From: Gammaproteobacteria bacterium
Lineage (GTDB): Bacteria; Pseudomonadota; Gammaproteobacteria; JAPPPA01
Assembly (NCBI GenBank): GCA_030425645.1
Contig: JAUHZK010000003.1
Location: forward strand, 236,518 to 300,517
Length of the DNA: 64,000 nt
Direction: 5' to 3'
The notes beneath the pieces were generated by a model. It worked only from the letters and a program-made list of their open reading frames with translations. It had not been told where the DNA came from and searched no databases. Shown here piece by piece: positions 29,806 through 39,747 of the stretch. A program made the position numbers and the translations under genes. Within the stretch, counting starts at the first letter, position 1; every line of letters begins with the position of its first letter.

Positions 29806-30645
29806 ATGGGAGACAGCCAAAACCTACACAGAAAAATAGAGGAGGACATCCGTAAAACAGGCTTTATATCCGAAATGCAAGCCACTCGAATCTTTCTCAA
29901 TCGAAAGTGGGATGTCCAAGTCTCAGGAGCTTACACAGACAGGGATTCTGGCAAAGATCGCGAATACGATATTTTAGCCGGTTGCGAATATTTTGACTTT
30001 GACGAAGGCACCGATGGGCCAATCGTAGAGTTATATTTCGAAATGTGTGTTGAGGTTAAAAAATCAAAATACCCTTGGGTACTCTTAAAAAAACCATCCC
30101 ACATGTACGGAGGACCAAATCTTTTTTCTGGAAGTCTCCACGCATTTCAAGACAGCATCGAAAACGCTTCGTTATTTATGTTCACTGAATCCCCTTGGCA
30201 AGACAAAGGGTGGTTCGCCTACGGCATACATGAAGCATTTAAAAAACCCAATGAACACAGCTCTAGCTACGATGCCTTGATGTCTGCTTATAAAGCAGCA
30301 CAAGAAATATTTGATTGGAGAACTGAAATTTTTGTCCCTAAGTGGCCTGATTCCAAGTTACATAACCCGACAATTAAACCAAATCCAAGCCACGTACTTG
30401 TACGCCCAGTAGTTGTTGTTGACGCACCTCTTTACAGCGCAGAATTGCTGCCAAATGGCTCATCAAAGGCGAACAAAATCGAATGGGGAATAGTAGACTT
30501 TCGTTTCGGCACACCCAATTACCCCACGAGAGTCTGTCAAATAGATGTTGTACAGCTCGATTTTCTAAATAAATACTTAGAAAGCGTAGAGGAACACCTT
30601 GAGCAGAAGTTTCACGCTTTATCAAATTTCGCGTTGAAAAACTAA
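29806..30645 (+). CDS. PD-(D/E)XK nuclease-like protein of unknown role
   Basis: 279 residues, A+T-richer than its neighbours by eye. The first 90 residues show the pattern of a PD-(D/E)XK nuclease: a helix with Glu24 (SEMQATRIF), a GxxYxDxDSG stretch, Asp55 in REYDILAG, and E83-x-K85 in CVEVKKSK. The rest has no domain I can name. It starts 2 bp after mutS and its stop overlaps that of the opposing nadA by 4 bp. It may be a solitary restriction or repair-type nuclease, or a sensor with an unrelated role. Function is inference from the fold motif only. Confidence 0.7.
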   Translation: MGDSQNLHRKIEEDIRKTGFISEMQATRIFLNRKWDVQVSGAYTDRDSGKDREYDILAGCEYFDFDEGTDGPIVELYFEMCVEVKKSKYPWVLLKKPSHMYGGPNLFSGSLHAFQDSIENASLFMFTESPWQDKGWFAYGIHEAFKKPNEHSSSYDALMSAYKAAQEIFDWRTEIFVPKWPDSKLHNPTIKPNPSHVLVRPVVVVDAPLYSAELLPNGSSKANKIEWGIVDFRFGTPNYPTRVCQIDVVQLDFLNKYLESVEEHLEQKFHALSNFALKN

Positions 30646-31766
30646 GGCGAAACCTCAAGCATCCGCTCTAGGGTGCTTCGGCCTTGGGCTTTTTCGTCGG
30701 CGGGCACGCTGACTTGGTTAACCACTTTTCCATCGGCTAACGATTCCAGCACCCACGCTAGGTGCTGCGGGTCGGTGCGGAACATGGTGGAACACATGCA
30801 GACGGTGGGTGACATAAATTCAACCGTGACGTCTTTGGCTTTCATTTCTTGTGCTAGGCGGCTGACTAGATTTAGTTCGGTACCAACTAGCCAAGTTTCA
30901 CCGGCTTTGGCTTGCTCACGTACCGTTTTCAGAATAAATTCGGTTGAACCAACGTGATCGGATTTCTGACAGACTTCGAAGTTGTTCTCAGGATGAGAAA
31001 TCACAATCCCATCTGGATTTTTCTTACGGAAGTTGTCGATATGCACGCCTTGGAACATTTGGTGGACTGAGCAGAAGCCTTTCCACAAAATCATTTTGGC
31101 GTTTTTGATTTCTTCGGCCGTGAGGCCGCCTTGCGGCTTGTCGAAGTCCCACTCCACCATCTCGTCTAACGGGATGCCCATTTTCCAAGCCGTGTAACGA
31201 CCGAGGTGTTGGTCTGGGAAGAACAATACTTTCTCACGCTGACCGAAAGCCCACGTTAGCACCTGTTCTGAGTTTGAAGAGGTGCAGACAATACCTTCAT
31301 GACGACCGCAGAAGGCTTTTAAATCCGCCGCAGAGTTGATGTAGGTAATTGGGGTAATACTTTCGTCCGGGTCTAGCACCTCCGACAGTTCACGCCATGC
31401 GCGTTCTACATTACGTAGGTTGGCCATATCGGCCATGGAGCAGCCTGCGGCCATATCGGGCAGGATCGCAATTTGGTCGTCACGCGAGAGAATATCGGCG
31501 CACTCAGCCATAAAGTGCACGCCGCAAAAAACGATGTACTCGGCAGCGCTATTGGCGGCTTCGCGGCTTAACTTGAGCGAGTCGCCAGAGAAGTCGGCGT
31601 GTTTGAACACTTCATCGCGCTGATAGTGGTGACCCAACACCACCACGCGGTCGCCAAGCTTGGCTTTGGCGGCTTCAATGCGCGCGTCGGCTTCCTCGTC
31701 GGTTAACAAGGCGTAGTTCTGCACAAACTCGTTTGGTTGCGTCATTACTGAGGCTGGGGTTGCCAT
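30642..31766 (-). CDS. nadA: Quinolinate synthase
   Basis: 374-residue [4Fe-4S] enzyme that condenses iminoaspartate with dihydroxyacetone phosphate in NAD synthesis. It shows the family motifs GHHYQRDEVFKHADFSGDSL and AGCSMADMA, and the cluster cysteines in FCGVHFMAECAD, AFCGRHEGIVCTSSN and PTVCMCSTMF. Its 3' end overlaps that of the convergent nuclease-like gene in the tetranucleotide CTAA. Confidence 0.96.
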   Translation of the reverse strand: MATPASVMTQPNEFVQNYALLTDEEADARIEAAKAKLGDRVVVLGHHYQRDEVFKHADFSGDSLKLSREAANSAAEYIVFCGVHFMAECADILSRDDQIAILPDMAAGCSMADMANLRNVERAWRELSEVLDPDESITPITYINSAADLKAFCGRHEGIVCTSSNSEQVLTWAFGQREKVLFFPDQHLGRYTAWKMGIPLDEMVEWDFDKPQGGLTAEEIKNAKMILWKGFCSVHQMFQGVHIDNFRKKNPDGIVISHPENNFEVCQKSDHVGSTEFILKTVREQAKAGETWLVGTELNLVSRLAQEMKAKDVTVEFMSPTVCMCSTMFRTDPQHLAWVLESLADGKVVNQVSVPADEKAQGRSTLERMLEVSP

Positions 31767-31817
31767 ATCTCTCTTCCTGCCCTGCTGATTACAAGGCTAT
31801 GCGATCACGTTCTAAGT

Positions 31818-33614
31818 TTAGCTTTCAGCTGGCGCTTCTGCAGCCGGCTTCTTAACCTGAATACCCAGCTCTTTTAGCTGTTTGCGGTCAGCATCGCCCG
31901 GCGCAGATGTGAGCGGGCAAGCCGCGGTTTGCGTTTTAGGGAATGCCATTACGTCACGAATACTGCCAGCACCGGTCATCAACATGATGAGGCGGTCCAG
32001 ACCAAAGGCCAGACCCGCGTGCGGTGGCGCACCGAACTTGAGCGCGTCTAGCAAGAAGCCAAATTTCTCTTCGGCTTCTTCTTTGCTAATGCCTAGCAAT
32101 TCGAACACAGTGTCTTGCATCGTTTGCTCGTGAATACGAACCGAACCGCCACCGAGTTCTGTGCCATTTAGCACCATGTCGTAAGCCACTGAAAGCGCGG
32201 TTTCAGGGTTGGCTTTTAACTCGTCAGCCGAGCAGGCTGGCGCGGTGAACGGGTGGTGCAGCGCGTTTAGGCGCTTCTCTTTGTCGTCGTATTCGAACAT
32301 TGGGAAGTCGACCACCCATAACGGTGCCCACTCGCCTTCTACCAAGTTCAGATCGTGACCGACTTTAACGCGCAAAGCGCCCAAAGCGTCGTTCACGATG
32401 TTTTTCTTATCAGCGCCGAAGAACACAAGGTCACCAGTTTGTGCACCGGTGCGCTCAAGAATGCCGTTGACGGCTTCGTCTGGTAGGAACTTGAGGATTG
32501 GCGACTGCAAACCATCACGGCCAGCGGCGATGTCGTTGCACTTGATGTAAGCCAAGCCTTTGGCGCCGTAACGGCCAACAAAGTTGGTGTACTCATCAAT
32601 TTGCTTACGGCTGAGCTCGTTGCCGTTTGGCACGCGCATCGCAGCGATACGGGATTTAGGATCGTTGGCTGGGCCAGCGAACACTTTGAAGTCGACTTCT
32701 TTTAGCAGGTCGCTAATTTCAATCAGCTTCAGCGGGATACGCATATCTGGCTTGTCGGAGCCGTAGTCATGCATGGCTTCGGCGTATGGCATGCGCGGAA
32801 ATTCACCCAAGTCGACGTCCATCACTTCTTTGAATAGCTCACGGATCATGCCTTCGGCCATACCCATTACTTCCTCGTCGGTGAGGAAGGCGGTTTCGAT
32901 ATCCACTTGGGTGAATTCTGGCTGGCGATCGGCGCGCAAGTCTTCGTCGCGGAAGCACTTCACAATTTGATAGTAGCGATCGAAGCCCGACATCATCAAC
33001 AACTGCTTAAACAGCTGTGGCGACTGCGGCAAGGCAAAAAACTGGCCTTGGTGCGTACGGCTAGGCACCAAGTAGTCACGCGCACCTTCTGGGGTGGCCT
33101 TGGTTAGCATCGGGGTTTCGATATCTAGGAAACCTTGGTCGTCTAGGTAACGGCGCATGGTGCGAGTTACTTGTGCGCGCAGACGTAGGTTGCGCTGCAT
33201 TTCGGGGCGACGTAGGTCTAGGTAGCGGTACTTCAGGCGGGTTTCTTCGCCAACTTCTTGGTAACCCTCGATTTGGATCGCTGGGGTTTCCGACTTATTC
33301 AGTACTTTTAGGTCGAGGCCTAAGACTTCAACCGCGCCGGTTGGCATCTTGTCGTTAACCGTGCCTTCTGGGCGATTACGCACACGTGCGGTTACTTGAA
33401 TTACAAACTCTGAACGTAGGCCTTCGGCGATTTTGAAGATTTCTTCGCGGTCGGGATCAAATACCACCTGTAGCAAACCGCTGTGGTCACGTAGGTCTAC
33501 AAAGATCACACCACCGTGGTCACGACGGCGATGTACCCAGCCGACAACGGTGATTTCTTGGTCAATATGGCTTTCGCGAAGGTCGCCACAAAAGTGGCTG
33601 CGCATTGTGCTCAT
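31818..33614 (-). CDS. aspS: Aspartyl-tRNA synthetase
   Basis: 598-residue bacterial-type class II synthetase. An N-terminal OB-fold anticodon domain ([19 protein letters not shown]) precedes the catalytic domain with the bacterial insertion. Motif 2 is seen in [20 protein letters not shown] and motif 3 in [14 protein letters not shown] second ATG lies three codons inside and could be the start. It forms an operon with the FmdB-type gene 16 bp upstream, as in other gammaproteobacteria. Confidence 0.96.
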   Translation of the reverse strand: MSTMRSHFCGDLRESHIDQEITVVGWVHRRRDHGGVIFVDLRDHSGLLQVVFDPDREEIFKIAEGLRSEFVIQVTARVRNRPEGTVNDKMPTGAVEVLGLDLKVLNKSETPAIQIEGYQEVGEETRLKYRYLDLRRPEMQRNLRLRAQVTRTMRRYLDDQGFLDIETPMLTKATPEGARDYLVPSRTHQGQFFALPQSPQLFKQLLMMSGFDRYYQIVKCFRDEDLRADRQPEFTQVDIETAFLTDEEVMGMAEGMIRELFKEVMDVDLGEFPRMPYAEAMHDYGSDKPDMRIPLKLIEISDLLKEVDFKVFAGPANDPKSRIAAMRVPNGNELSRKQIDEYTNFVGRYGAKGLAYIKCNDIAAGRDGLQSPILKFLPDEAVNGILERTGAQTGDLVFFGADKKNIVNDALGALRVKVGHDLNLVEGEWAPLWVVDFPMFEYDDKEKRLNALHHPFTAPACSADELKANPETALSVAYDMVLNGTELGGGSVRIHEQTMQDTVFELLGISKEEAEEKFGFLLDALKFGAPPHAGLAFGLDRLIMLMTGAGSIRDVMAFPKTQTAACPLTSAPGDADRKQLKELGIQVKKPAAEAPAES

Positions 33615-33630
33615 TAGCGAGTAACTCTAT

Positions 33631-33888
33631 TTACTTAGCAGCGGCGCTGCTAGTTGATTTGGAATCTGTCTTCTTGCCGCTGTCGCTAGCAAGGTTCTTT
33701 TTACTGCCGGTTTTAAAATCGGTCTCGTACCAACCGGAACCACTTAAACGAAAACCCGCTGCCGACACCTTTTTAGCGAGCGCAGGCTCATTGCATTCAG
33801 GGCAATCTTTGAGCGGTTCAGCGCTCATCTTCTGCAGCTTTTCTAAAGCATGGCCGCAGCTTTTGCATTGGTATTCGTAGATAGGCAT
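33631..33888 (-). CDS. FmdB-family zinc ribbon protein
   Basis: 85 residues. The N-terminal half is a zinc ribbon with two CxxC pairs (YQCKSCGH and DCPECNEP), followed by the family segment FRLSGSGWYETDF. The Ser/Lys-rich tail is probably disordered. Function of the family is uncertain; it has been called a regulatory protein after the fmd operon. The location just before aspS is conserved in many gammaproteobacteria. Confidence 0.9.
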   Translation of the reverse strand: MPIYEYQCKSCGHALEKLQKMSAEPLKDCPECNEPALAKKVSAAGFRLSGSGWYETDFKTGSKKNLASDSGKKTDSKSTSSAAAK

Positions 33889-33968
33889 TTGCGTTCAATA
33901 GAAGGCAAGACAATAAAAGGCGGGGCATTATACTGGCGCACACTACTTAATTCACCTACCTAAACGGC

Positions 33969-35750
33969 ATGCCTCCCGAAGACCACAGAGAAAACCCAGC
34001 CAGCAACCGCTCAGAATGGAGCGCAGTACCGCGTTTATGGCCTTTTTTATGGGCTTGGCCAGCGCGCGTTTTACTCGCCATGGCGCTGTTATTCGCCGCC
34101 AAACTGGCCAATGTCGGCTTGCCGTTACTACTAAAACAGATCGTTGACACGCTCGATACTGACGACCTTAGTCTCGTCGCGCTACCTGTCAGCCTGCTAT
34201 TGGCCTATGGCGGCCTGCGACTAATGAGCACCTTGTTTGGTGAGCTGCGCGACTTAGCCTTTGGCCGCGTTACCGAACACGCCATGCGCGAAGTCGCACT
34301 AAAAGTGTTTAACCACCTACATGCGCTGGATCTGAACTTTCATCTTGAGCGACGCACCGGCGGCCTAAGCCGCGACATTGAGCGCGGCCTAAACGGCATT
34401 AATTTCTTAATGCGCTTTATGCTCTTTAACATCTTGCCGACCTTATTAGAAATTGCTCTGGTAGCCGGCATTTTGTTCGTTGGCTACGGCTGGAGCTACG
34501 CCGCCATTACGGTAGTTGCCGTGGTCGGCTATATCGGCTTTTCTATTTTCGCCACCGAGTGGCGTACGCGTTTTGTGCGCGAAGCCAACAAGCTGGATAG
34601 CCGCGCCAATACCCGCGCGGTGGACTCCTTACTCAATTACGAAACCGTTAAGTACTTTAATAACGAACGCTACGAAGCCGAAAACTACGACAGCGCCCTT
34701 GCCAACTGGGAGCAGGCCCTTGGTAAGAGCCGTATTTCTGCAGCCTCGCTTAACTCCGGCCAAGCCTTAATCATCTCCGTGGCCGCCACCACCATGCTGA
34801 TGATGGCGGCGCAAGACGTGATTGACGGCAGCATGACCCTAGGTGACCTGGTGCTGATTAACGCCTACATCTTGCAGCTCTTTATGCCGCTGGGTTTCCT
34901 GGGTTTTGTGTACCGCGAAATCAAACGCTCGCTGGCCGACATTAGCCGCATGTTTAACCTGCTGGATGCCGAGCCTCGAATCACCGACCCTAAAAACGCG
35001 CCCCAGCTGTCAGTGGCTGACGCGGCCATCCGTTTTAATAACGTGCACTTTGGCTATCACCACGACCGCCCCATTCTGCAAGGCGTGGATATTGATATCC
35101 AAGCGGGACAAACGGTCGCCATCGTCGGCGCTAGCGGCGCGGGCAAATCCACTATCGCGCGCCTACTGTTCCGTTTTTATGACATAAATAGCGGCAGTAT
35201 TGAAATCGACGGCCAAAACATACGCGACGTCAGCTGGCTAAGCCTGCGCCAACATATTGGCGTGGTGCCTCAAGACACCGTGCTGTTTAACGACACTTTG
35301 GAATACAACCTGCGCTACGGCCGACCGGATGCGAACGATGCCGAACTCCAGCAAGTGATCCAAATGGCGCATTTAAGCGACTTTGTGCAACGCCTACCGG
35401 ATGGCCTAAACACCGTAGTTGGTGAACGCGGTTTGAAACTATCTGGCGGTGAAAAACAACGCGTAGCGATTGCGCGGGCTCTGCTAAAAAATCCCGAAAT
35501 TTTGATCTTTGACGAGGCCACCTCGTCGCTGGATTCAGATAGCGAAAAAGCCGTACTCGCGGCCATCCAAGAAGTCGCCGCCAACCGCACCACACTGGTG
35601 ATTGCACACCGCCTATCGACCATTATTGAGGCCGATCAAATCATCGTTCTAGAGGCTGGGAAAGTGGTAGAGACAGGCAACCATAAAGCCTTGCTGCAAC
35701 AAGCTGGGCGCTATTCTCAACTCTGGCAACTACAACAATCCGAGGCTTAA
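33969..35750 (+). CDS. ABC exporter, Atm1/HMT-like, fused permease and ATPase
   Basis: 593 residues: six predicted membrane helices in the first half (VLLAMALLFAAKLANVGLPL, FNILPTLLEIALVAGILFVG and others), then the nucleotide-binding domain with Walker A GASGAGKST (K393), signature LSGGEKQR and Walker B ILIFDEATSSLD. The sequences LDLNFHLERRTGGLSRDIERG and NYETVKYFNNERYEAENYD are typical of the Atm1/ABCB7 branch that exports glutathione- or sulfur-linked compounds. It is monocistronic and divergent from the FmdB-like gene. Confidence 0.92.
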   Translation: MPPEDHRENPASNRSEWSAVPRLWPFLWAWPARVLLAMALLFAAKLANVGLPLLLKQIVDTLDTDDLSLVALPVSLLLAYGGLRLMSTLFGELRDLAFGRVTEHAMREVALKVFNHLHALDLNFHLERRTGGLSRDIERGLNGINFLMRFMLFNILPTLLEIALVAGILFVGYGWSYAAITVVAVVGYIGFSIFATEWRTRFVREANKLDSRANTRAVDSLLNYETVKYFNNERYEAENYDSALANWEQALGKSRISAASLNSGQALIISVAATTMLMMAAQDVIDGSMTLGDLVLINAYILQLFMPLGFLGFVYREIKRSLADISRMFNLLDAEPRITDPKNAPQLSVADAAIRFNNVHFGYHHDRPILQGVDIDIQAGQTVAIVGASGAGKSTIARLLFRFYDINSGSIEIDGQNIRDVSWLSLRQHIGVVPQDTVLFNDTLEYNLRYGRPDANDAELQQVIQMAHLSDFVQRLPDGLNTVVGERGLKLSGGEKQRVAIARALLKNPEILIFDEATSSLDSDSEKAVLAAIQEVAANRTTLVIAHRLSTIIEADQIIVLEAGKVVETGNHKALLQQAGRYSQLWQLQQSEA

Positions 35751-35841
35751 AAAGCAGCCTCTTTCTGCAGCACTATTGAACAGCCGTTAAATGACGTAGA
35801 CTAAAACCTCCAATACCGCCCGCAGAGGCACAGGAGGGATC

Positions 35842-36696
35842 ATGCGTTTAGTGATATTCGCTGCAGGCAGCCTATTAATCAGTTTGGCGAGCTATGCATT
35901 AGAAGTCGAGGAATCAGACCAAGCACGCTGGGTTACTGGCGGCGTTGGCCAGCAAGAGCGGCAAGCCATTAAAGCGATGGCCGACGACTTCAACGTCAAT
36001 CTCTTATTCAGCAGCACCGAGGGCCATTTTTTTGGCAGTGCCAAAGTTCTAGTCCAAGACGCTGCCGGCAGTACCGTAATGAATAGCCAAGCTAAGGGCC
36101 CGTACTTCTATCTAGACTTGGCAGCCGGCGCTTATACGGTCACTGCGACCATGTTTGAGCAGCCGCAACAGAAAAACCTAACAGTCAGTGAAACCGGACG
36201 CCACGAGTTAACCTTTCGCTGGGACTACAAAGACGAGCCGGCCGAGATAGTGCCGCGCAAAGAAACCGTCATCATGCTGCCCAGCAAGCCCATTGCACAG
36301 CCGGCAAGCACCTCAACCGAGCCAGAACCAGAGCCAGAACCAACGCCCATCCAAGTGCCGCCGGCTCCTCGAGGCGCAGCAAAGGCCAGCGGGCTTTACT
36401 CAAGCCTAGTCAGTTACCAATTCGGAGAGGTTTTCGGCCTTGAGCTAATGATCGCGCCATCCACCGATGGCTTTACCCATCAAGGCTTACTGCAATGCGC
36501 CAGCGGCACCGTTAATAGTACCGCCGTCACTATTGAGAAAATCCCCAATGGCATTCGCTTTGAGATTCCTGAGACACTGCAGCAAGGCTGCCTAGGATCT
36601 CAATTTGAAGCGACTATCACCGCAGATGGCCTACAAGGCAAGCTAGGCGAGCAGCCACTCTTTCTGCCGAGAGCCGGCAGTTTTTGGAACCGCTAA
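35842..36696 (+). CDS. Exported two-domain protein of unknown function
   Basis: 284 residues with a signal peptide (MRLVIFAAGSLLISLASYAL). The first domain ends with LDLAAGAYTVTATMFEQ, resembling a carboxypeptidase-regulatory-like (transthyretin-like) beta fold. An acidic Glu-Pro linker (EPEPEPEPTP) joins it to a C-terminal domain with two Cys (LLQCASGT and QQGCLGSQ) that may form a disulfide. I do not recognise the protein. A GGAGGG site precedes ATG 35842. Its stop overlaps the convergent SH3 gene by four bases. Confidence 0.75.
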   Translation: MRLVIFAAGSLLISLASYALEVEESDQARWVTGGVGQQERQAIKAMADDFNVNLLFSSTEGHFFGSAKVLVQDAAGSTVMNSQAKGPYFYLDLAAGAYTVTATMFEQPQQKNLTVSETGRHELTFRWDYKDEPAEIVPRKETVIMLPSKPIAQPASTSTEPEPEPEPTPIQVPPAPRGAAKASGLYSSLVSYQFGEVFGLELMIAPSTDGFTHQGLLQCASGTVNSTAVTIEKIPNGIRFEIPETLQQGCLGSQFEATITADGLQGKLGEQPLFLPRAGSFWNR

Positions 36697-37355
36697 AGCT
36701 GCGACCAACTGTCGCGGCGCTGCCAGCGAATTTTAGGCAAGATCAAGCCGATCACCATGCCTAACAAAATAATGGCGGCACCCGCTAGGAACCAATCGCG
36801 GTCTGAGTTGCTACGCAATTTACCTAGCTCCAAACGCAGCTGATCACGTTCGGCTTCCAAGCTGGTCACTTGGTCACTTAGTTCTCGGTTATCTGCATCC
36901 AGCTCAACGGCTCGGCTTGATGTACGTTGCAGCTTATCGAAGCGTTGCTGCAATGCCTCGTACTGAGCCGACAACTTGCTATGGGCGCTGCTTTTCTTAC
37001 GGCCTTCGCTGGTAGAAGAGGACAACTGCTCTTTTAAGTCGCTAACGCGTTGGCGCAGCTTGTCGCGCTCCGCTTGAGCTGCTGCCAGCTGGGTTTTCGC
37101 CACTGGCGTGCGCCGTACCTGATGCTTAAGAACATAACCATCAGCGCCATTTTCTAGGCGTACCGGCAACCATCCGGCCTGCTCCGCGCCTGTTACTTGT
37201 AGGGCTCGGCCGCTTTTCAGACCTCTGATAATCTTAAATTTAGTACCCGGGCCACTGCGCACATAAACGGTCAACTCGTCGCTGATATAACGCGTGTCTG
37301 CCATTACTGGCGCCGTAAGGCTAGCTAATACAAGCAGTAGAAAAAGCTTTTTCAT
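36693..37355 (-). CDS. SH3-domain membrane protein (TIGR04211/YgiM type)
   Basis: 220 residues from ATG 37353-37355, chosen over a start at 37430 because the signal peptide (MKKLFLLLVLASLTAPVMA) then begins the protein. A bacterial SH3 domain (YVRSGPGTKFKIIRGLKSG) is followed by a long coiled coil and a C-terminal membrane helix (AGAAIILLGMVIGLILPKI), then a basic tail. This layout matches the YgiM family. Function is unknown, though a link to envelope integrity is plausible. Confidence 0.88.
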   Translation of the reverse strand: MKKLFLLLVLASLTAPVMADTRYISDELTVYVRSGPGTKFKIIRGLKSGRALQVTGAEQAGWLPVRLENGADGYVLKHQVRRTPVAKTQLAAAQAERDKLRQRVSDLKEQLSSSTSEGRKKSSAHSKLSAQYEALQQRFDKLQRTSSRAVELDADNRELSDQVTSLEAERDQLRLELGKLRSNSDRDWFLAGAAIILLGMVIGLILPKIRWQRRDSWSQL

Positions 37356-37483
37356 TACTGGAATTTCATCAAATTGATCATCAGGGCCGCCATTTTGAGG
37401 CAATTTGTTGCGCCGCACAAATTTATTCACTTAGGAAACCAGCTAAAATAGCGCGCTCTATCCACTTTCTTGCGAATTACTAA

Positions 37484-38470
37484 GTGTCTGACGTCATTGC
37501 CAAAGCTCGCCAAGGTCGCCCCGCTCCATTAGAGGCCGGCGTAAAGCTTCGCGCCGAAGAAAAGATGGCGCGTATACCTATCAAAATCGAGCGCACCGAA
37601 AAGCCACAACGCAAACCAGACTGGATTCGTGCCAAAGCGCCGGTTGGTGCTGAAGTCTCACGCCTGAAGAAAATTCTACGCGAACAAAAGCTACATACCG
37701 TTTGTGAAGAAGCCAGCTGCCCTAACCTAGGTGAGTGCTTCGGCAATGGCACCGCGACCTTTATGATCATGGGTGATATCTGCACCCGTCGTTGCCCGTT
37801 TTGCGATGTCGGTCATGGTCGCCCAAACCCGCTCGATGAAAACGAACCCAAACATATGGCCGAAACCATCAAGGCTATGGGTTTGCGCTATGTCGTTATT
37901 ACCTCGGTGGATCGTGATGACCTAAAAGACGGCGGCGCCGCTCACTTTGTTGAGTGCATTCAAGAAGCGCGCAAACTCAACCCAGAGCTTGAAATTGAGA
38001 TCTTAGTGCCAGACTTTCGTGGCCGCATGGATGTCGCCATTGCCATCATGAACGACGCACCACCCGATGTGTTCAACCACAATCTGGAAACCGTACCTCG
38101 CCTCTACAAACAGGCCCGCCCCGGTTCTGACTACCAGCACAGCCTGAATTTAATTAAGAACTTCAAAGCTGAACATCAAAACGTGCCAACCAAATCCGGT
38201 CTGATGGTTGGCCTAGGCGAAAGCAACGAAGAAATTCTAGAAGTGATGCGCGACCTACGCGCGCACGACTGCGACATGTTAACCATTGGCCAATATCTAC
38301 AGCCTAGCCTGCACCACCACCCGGTAGAGCGTTTTGTGCACCCAGACGACTTCAAGATGTTTGAGGAAGAGGGTTACAAAATGGGCTTTAGTCATGTGGC
38401 TAGTGGGCCGATGGTGAGAAGTTCTTATCATGCGGACCAGCAGGCGCATGCGGCGGCTTGTGAGAAGTAG
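37484..38470 (+). CDS. lipA: Lipoyl synthase
   Basis: 328-residue radical-SAM enzyme that inserts two sulfurs into octanoyl groups. The auxiliary cluster motif [12 protein letters not shown] and the radical-SAM motif CTRRCPFC are complete, and the ending [11 protein letters not shown] is typical. Start GTG 37484 gives an N-terminus comparable with the E. coli enzyme; an internal ATG at 37565 is possible but would shorten it. No lipB is adjacent in this window; the next 600 bp are a non-coding element. Confidence 0.95.
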   Translation: MSDVIAKARQGRPAPLEAGVKLRAEEKMARIPIKIERTEKPQRKPDWIRAKAPVGAEVSRLKKILREQKLHTVCEEASCPNLGECFGNGTATFMIMGDICTRRCPFCDVGHGRPNPLDENEPKHMAETIKAMGLRYVVITSVDRDDLKDGGAAHFVECIQEARKLNPELEIEILVPDFRGRMDVAIAIMNDAPPDVFNHNLETVPRLYKQARPGSDYQHSLNLIKNFKAEHQNVPTKSGLMVGLGESNEEILEVMRDLRAHDCDMLTIGQYLQPSLHHHPVERFVHPDDFKMFEEEGYKMGFSHVASGPMVRSSYHADQQAHAAACEK

Positions 38471-38487
38471 CCAAGTCTAAAATCCAG

Positions 38488-39074
38488 ATTTGGGCTTAAC
38501 TAGTGGCTGTTTCGGCCCTGCCCCTTTGCTGGTGTCGGTTTCGGCCTTTGGAAAGTTTTATCTGCTTTCAGTTGGAATGTTAGTGCGGGCCGAGTGACTT
38601 TTCTTTGCGTCGCCAAAGAAAAGTAACCAAAAGAAAGGCGATCCCACCATGCGGCCGCTGACGCGGTTCCCTGCGCTACTCGCCAAATCGAGCGCCTGCG
38701 GGAACTCGCTTCGCTCAAACAGGCCGCAGGCTCAACCTCGATTTGACTCCGTTGCTCGGCCGCATAAAAGGGCAAAGGTACTGCTAACCAGCTTTCGTCT
38801 TAGCGTTAGGTCTTTCCCTAAAGGCCCCTTTTGCGCAGCTGAGCATCGCAGTGGGTTTTGGATTGAGGGAGCGGCTTGTTTGAGCGTTAGCGAGTTCCCG
38901 CGACCGCCAAAATCCGCGAGAAGCGCAAGGAACCCCGAAGGGGCTGCGCAACTGGCGGTGGCTTTTTTAGTTACTTTTTTCGCCAAAGAAAAAAGTAACT
39001 CGGCCTTACCAACTCACTAACCGAAAGCTGGTAAAACCCTCTAGGGCCGAAACAACCACTAGCCAAAGCCAAAT
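38488..39074. mobile_element. Non-coding element of about 590 bp with terminal inverted repeats
   Basis: The lipA-murU gap is filled by a symmetric element. Outer inverted repeats: 38500-38519 CTAGTGGCTGTTTCGGCCCT pairs with 39043-39062 with one mismatch, and similarity continues outward to about 38488 and 39074. Just inside, each end carries its own hairpin: GTGACTTTTCTTTG / CAAAGAAAAGTAAC (38594-38627) and AGTTACTTTTTT / AAAAAAGTAACT (38969-39000). No transposase or coherent protein is inside. The layout suggests a MITE-like, non-autonomous repeat; similar AAAGAAAAGTAAC elements occur in other gammaproteobacteria. Confidence 0.8.
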
Positions 39075-39084
39075 GTCGAAAAAT

Positions 39085-39747
39085 CTACCCCGCGAGAACC
39101 TTCTCTAAATCAGCCAACCGCTCCGGCGTACCAATATCCATCCACTGCCCCGCATGATGCACCGCATCCACCTCACCAGCAGCGATCTTCGCCCGTAGCA
39201 AAGGCCCTAACGGCGCACGCTCGGCGGCCAATCCAGCAAACATTTCTGGCGAATATGCGGCTATACCACTAAAGGTTAGCGGCTCACCTAACAAGTCAAA
39301 ATCACCATCCGGGTTATGCGCCGGATTATCAACCAAAACCAAACAAGCTTGTTTGCTTAGCGCGAGCTGGGCGTAATCAAAGTCAGTCCAGACGTCGCCG
39401 TTAACCACGGCAAAATCTTCGCCATTAGGCGACAACAACGGCAGCGCTTTGACGATGCCGCCGAGGGTTTCTAAAGCGCCGGGAATCTGTGTTTCGTCTG
39501 AATAATGAATCTCCAAACCCCACCGCGACCCGTCGCCCAGCGCTTGCGGCAGCTGCTCACCTAGCCAACCTTGATTAATAACCACTCGCTTAAAACCAGC
39601 CGCCGCTAACTTTTCTAGTTGCCAAACAATCAGCGGCTTAGCCGCCACCTCTAGCAAAGGCTTGGGGCTAGCATCAGTGAGCGGGCGCATTCGCTCCCCT
39701 CGCCCAGCAGCCAAAATCATGGCATTGCGTAATTTAGGCATCGACAT
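39085..39747 (-). CDS. murU: N-acetylmuramate alpha-1-phosphate uridylyltransferase
   Basis: 220-residue nucleotidyltransferase that makes UDP-MurNAc in peptidoglycan recycling, bypassing the fosfomycin-sensitive MurA step. It begins with the nucleotide-binding motif MILAAGRGERMRPLTD and has KPLLEVAAKPLI and VVNGDVWTDFDY for metal and sugar phosphate. It overlaps the end of amgK by 14 bp, the known amgK-murU pair of Pseudomonas-like bacteria. Confidence 0.92.
   Translation of the reverse strand: MSMPKLRNAMILAAGRGERMRPLTDASPKPLLEVAAKPLIVWQLEKLAAAGFKRVVINQGWLGEQLPQALGDGSRWGLEIHYSDETQIPGALETLGGIVKALPLLSPNGEDFAVVNGDVWTDFDYAQLALSKQACLVLVDNPAHNPDGDFDLLGEPLTFSGIAAYSPEMFAGLAAERAPLGPLLRAKIAAGEVDAVHHAGQWMDIGTPERLADLEKVLAG

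Noticed and set aside
38649..39020. Open frames of 84-123 residues within the lipA-murU gap, on both strands
   Set aside because: They lie inside the inverted-repeat element, have no ribosome-binding sites and read as low-complexity translations of the repeats.
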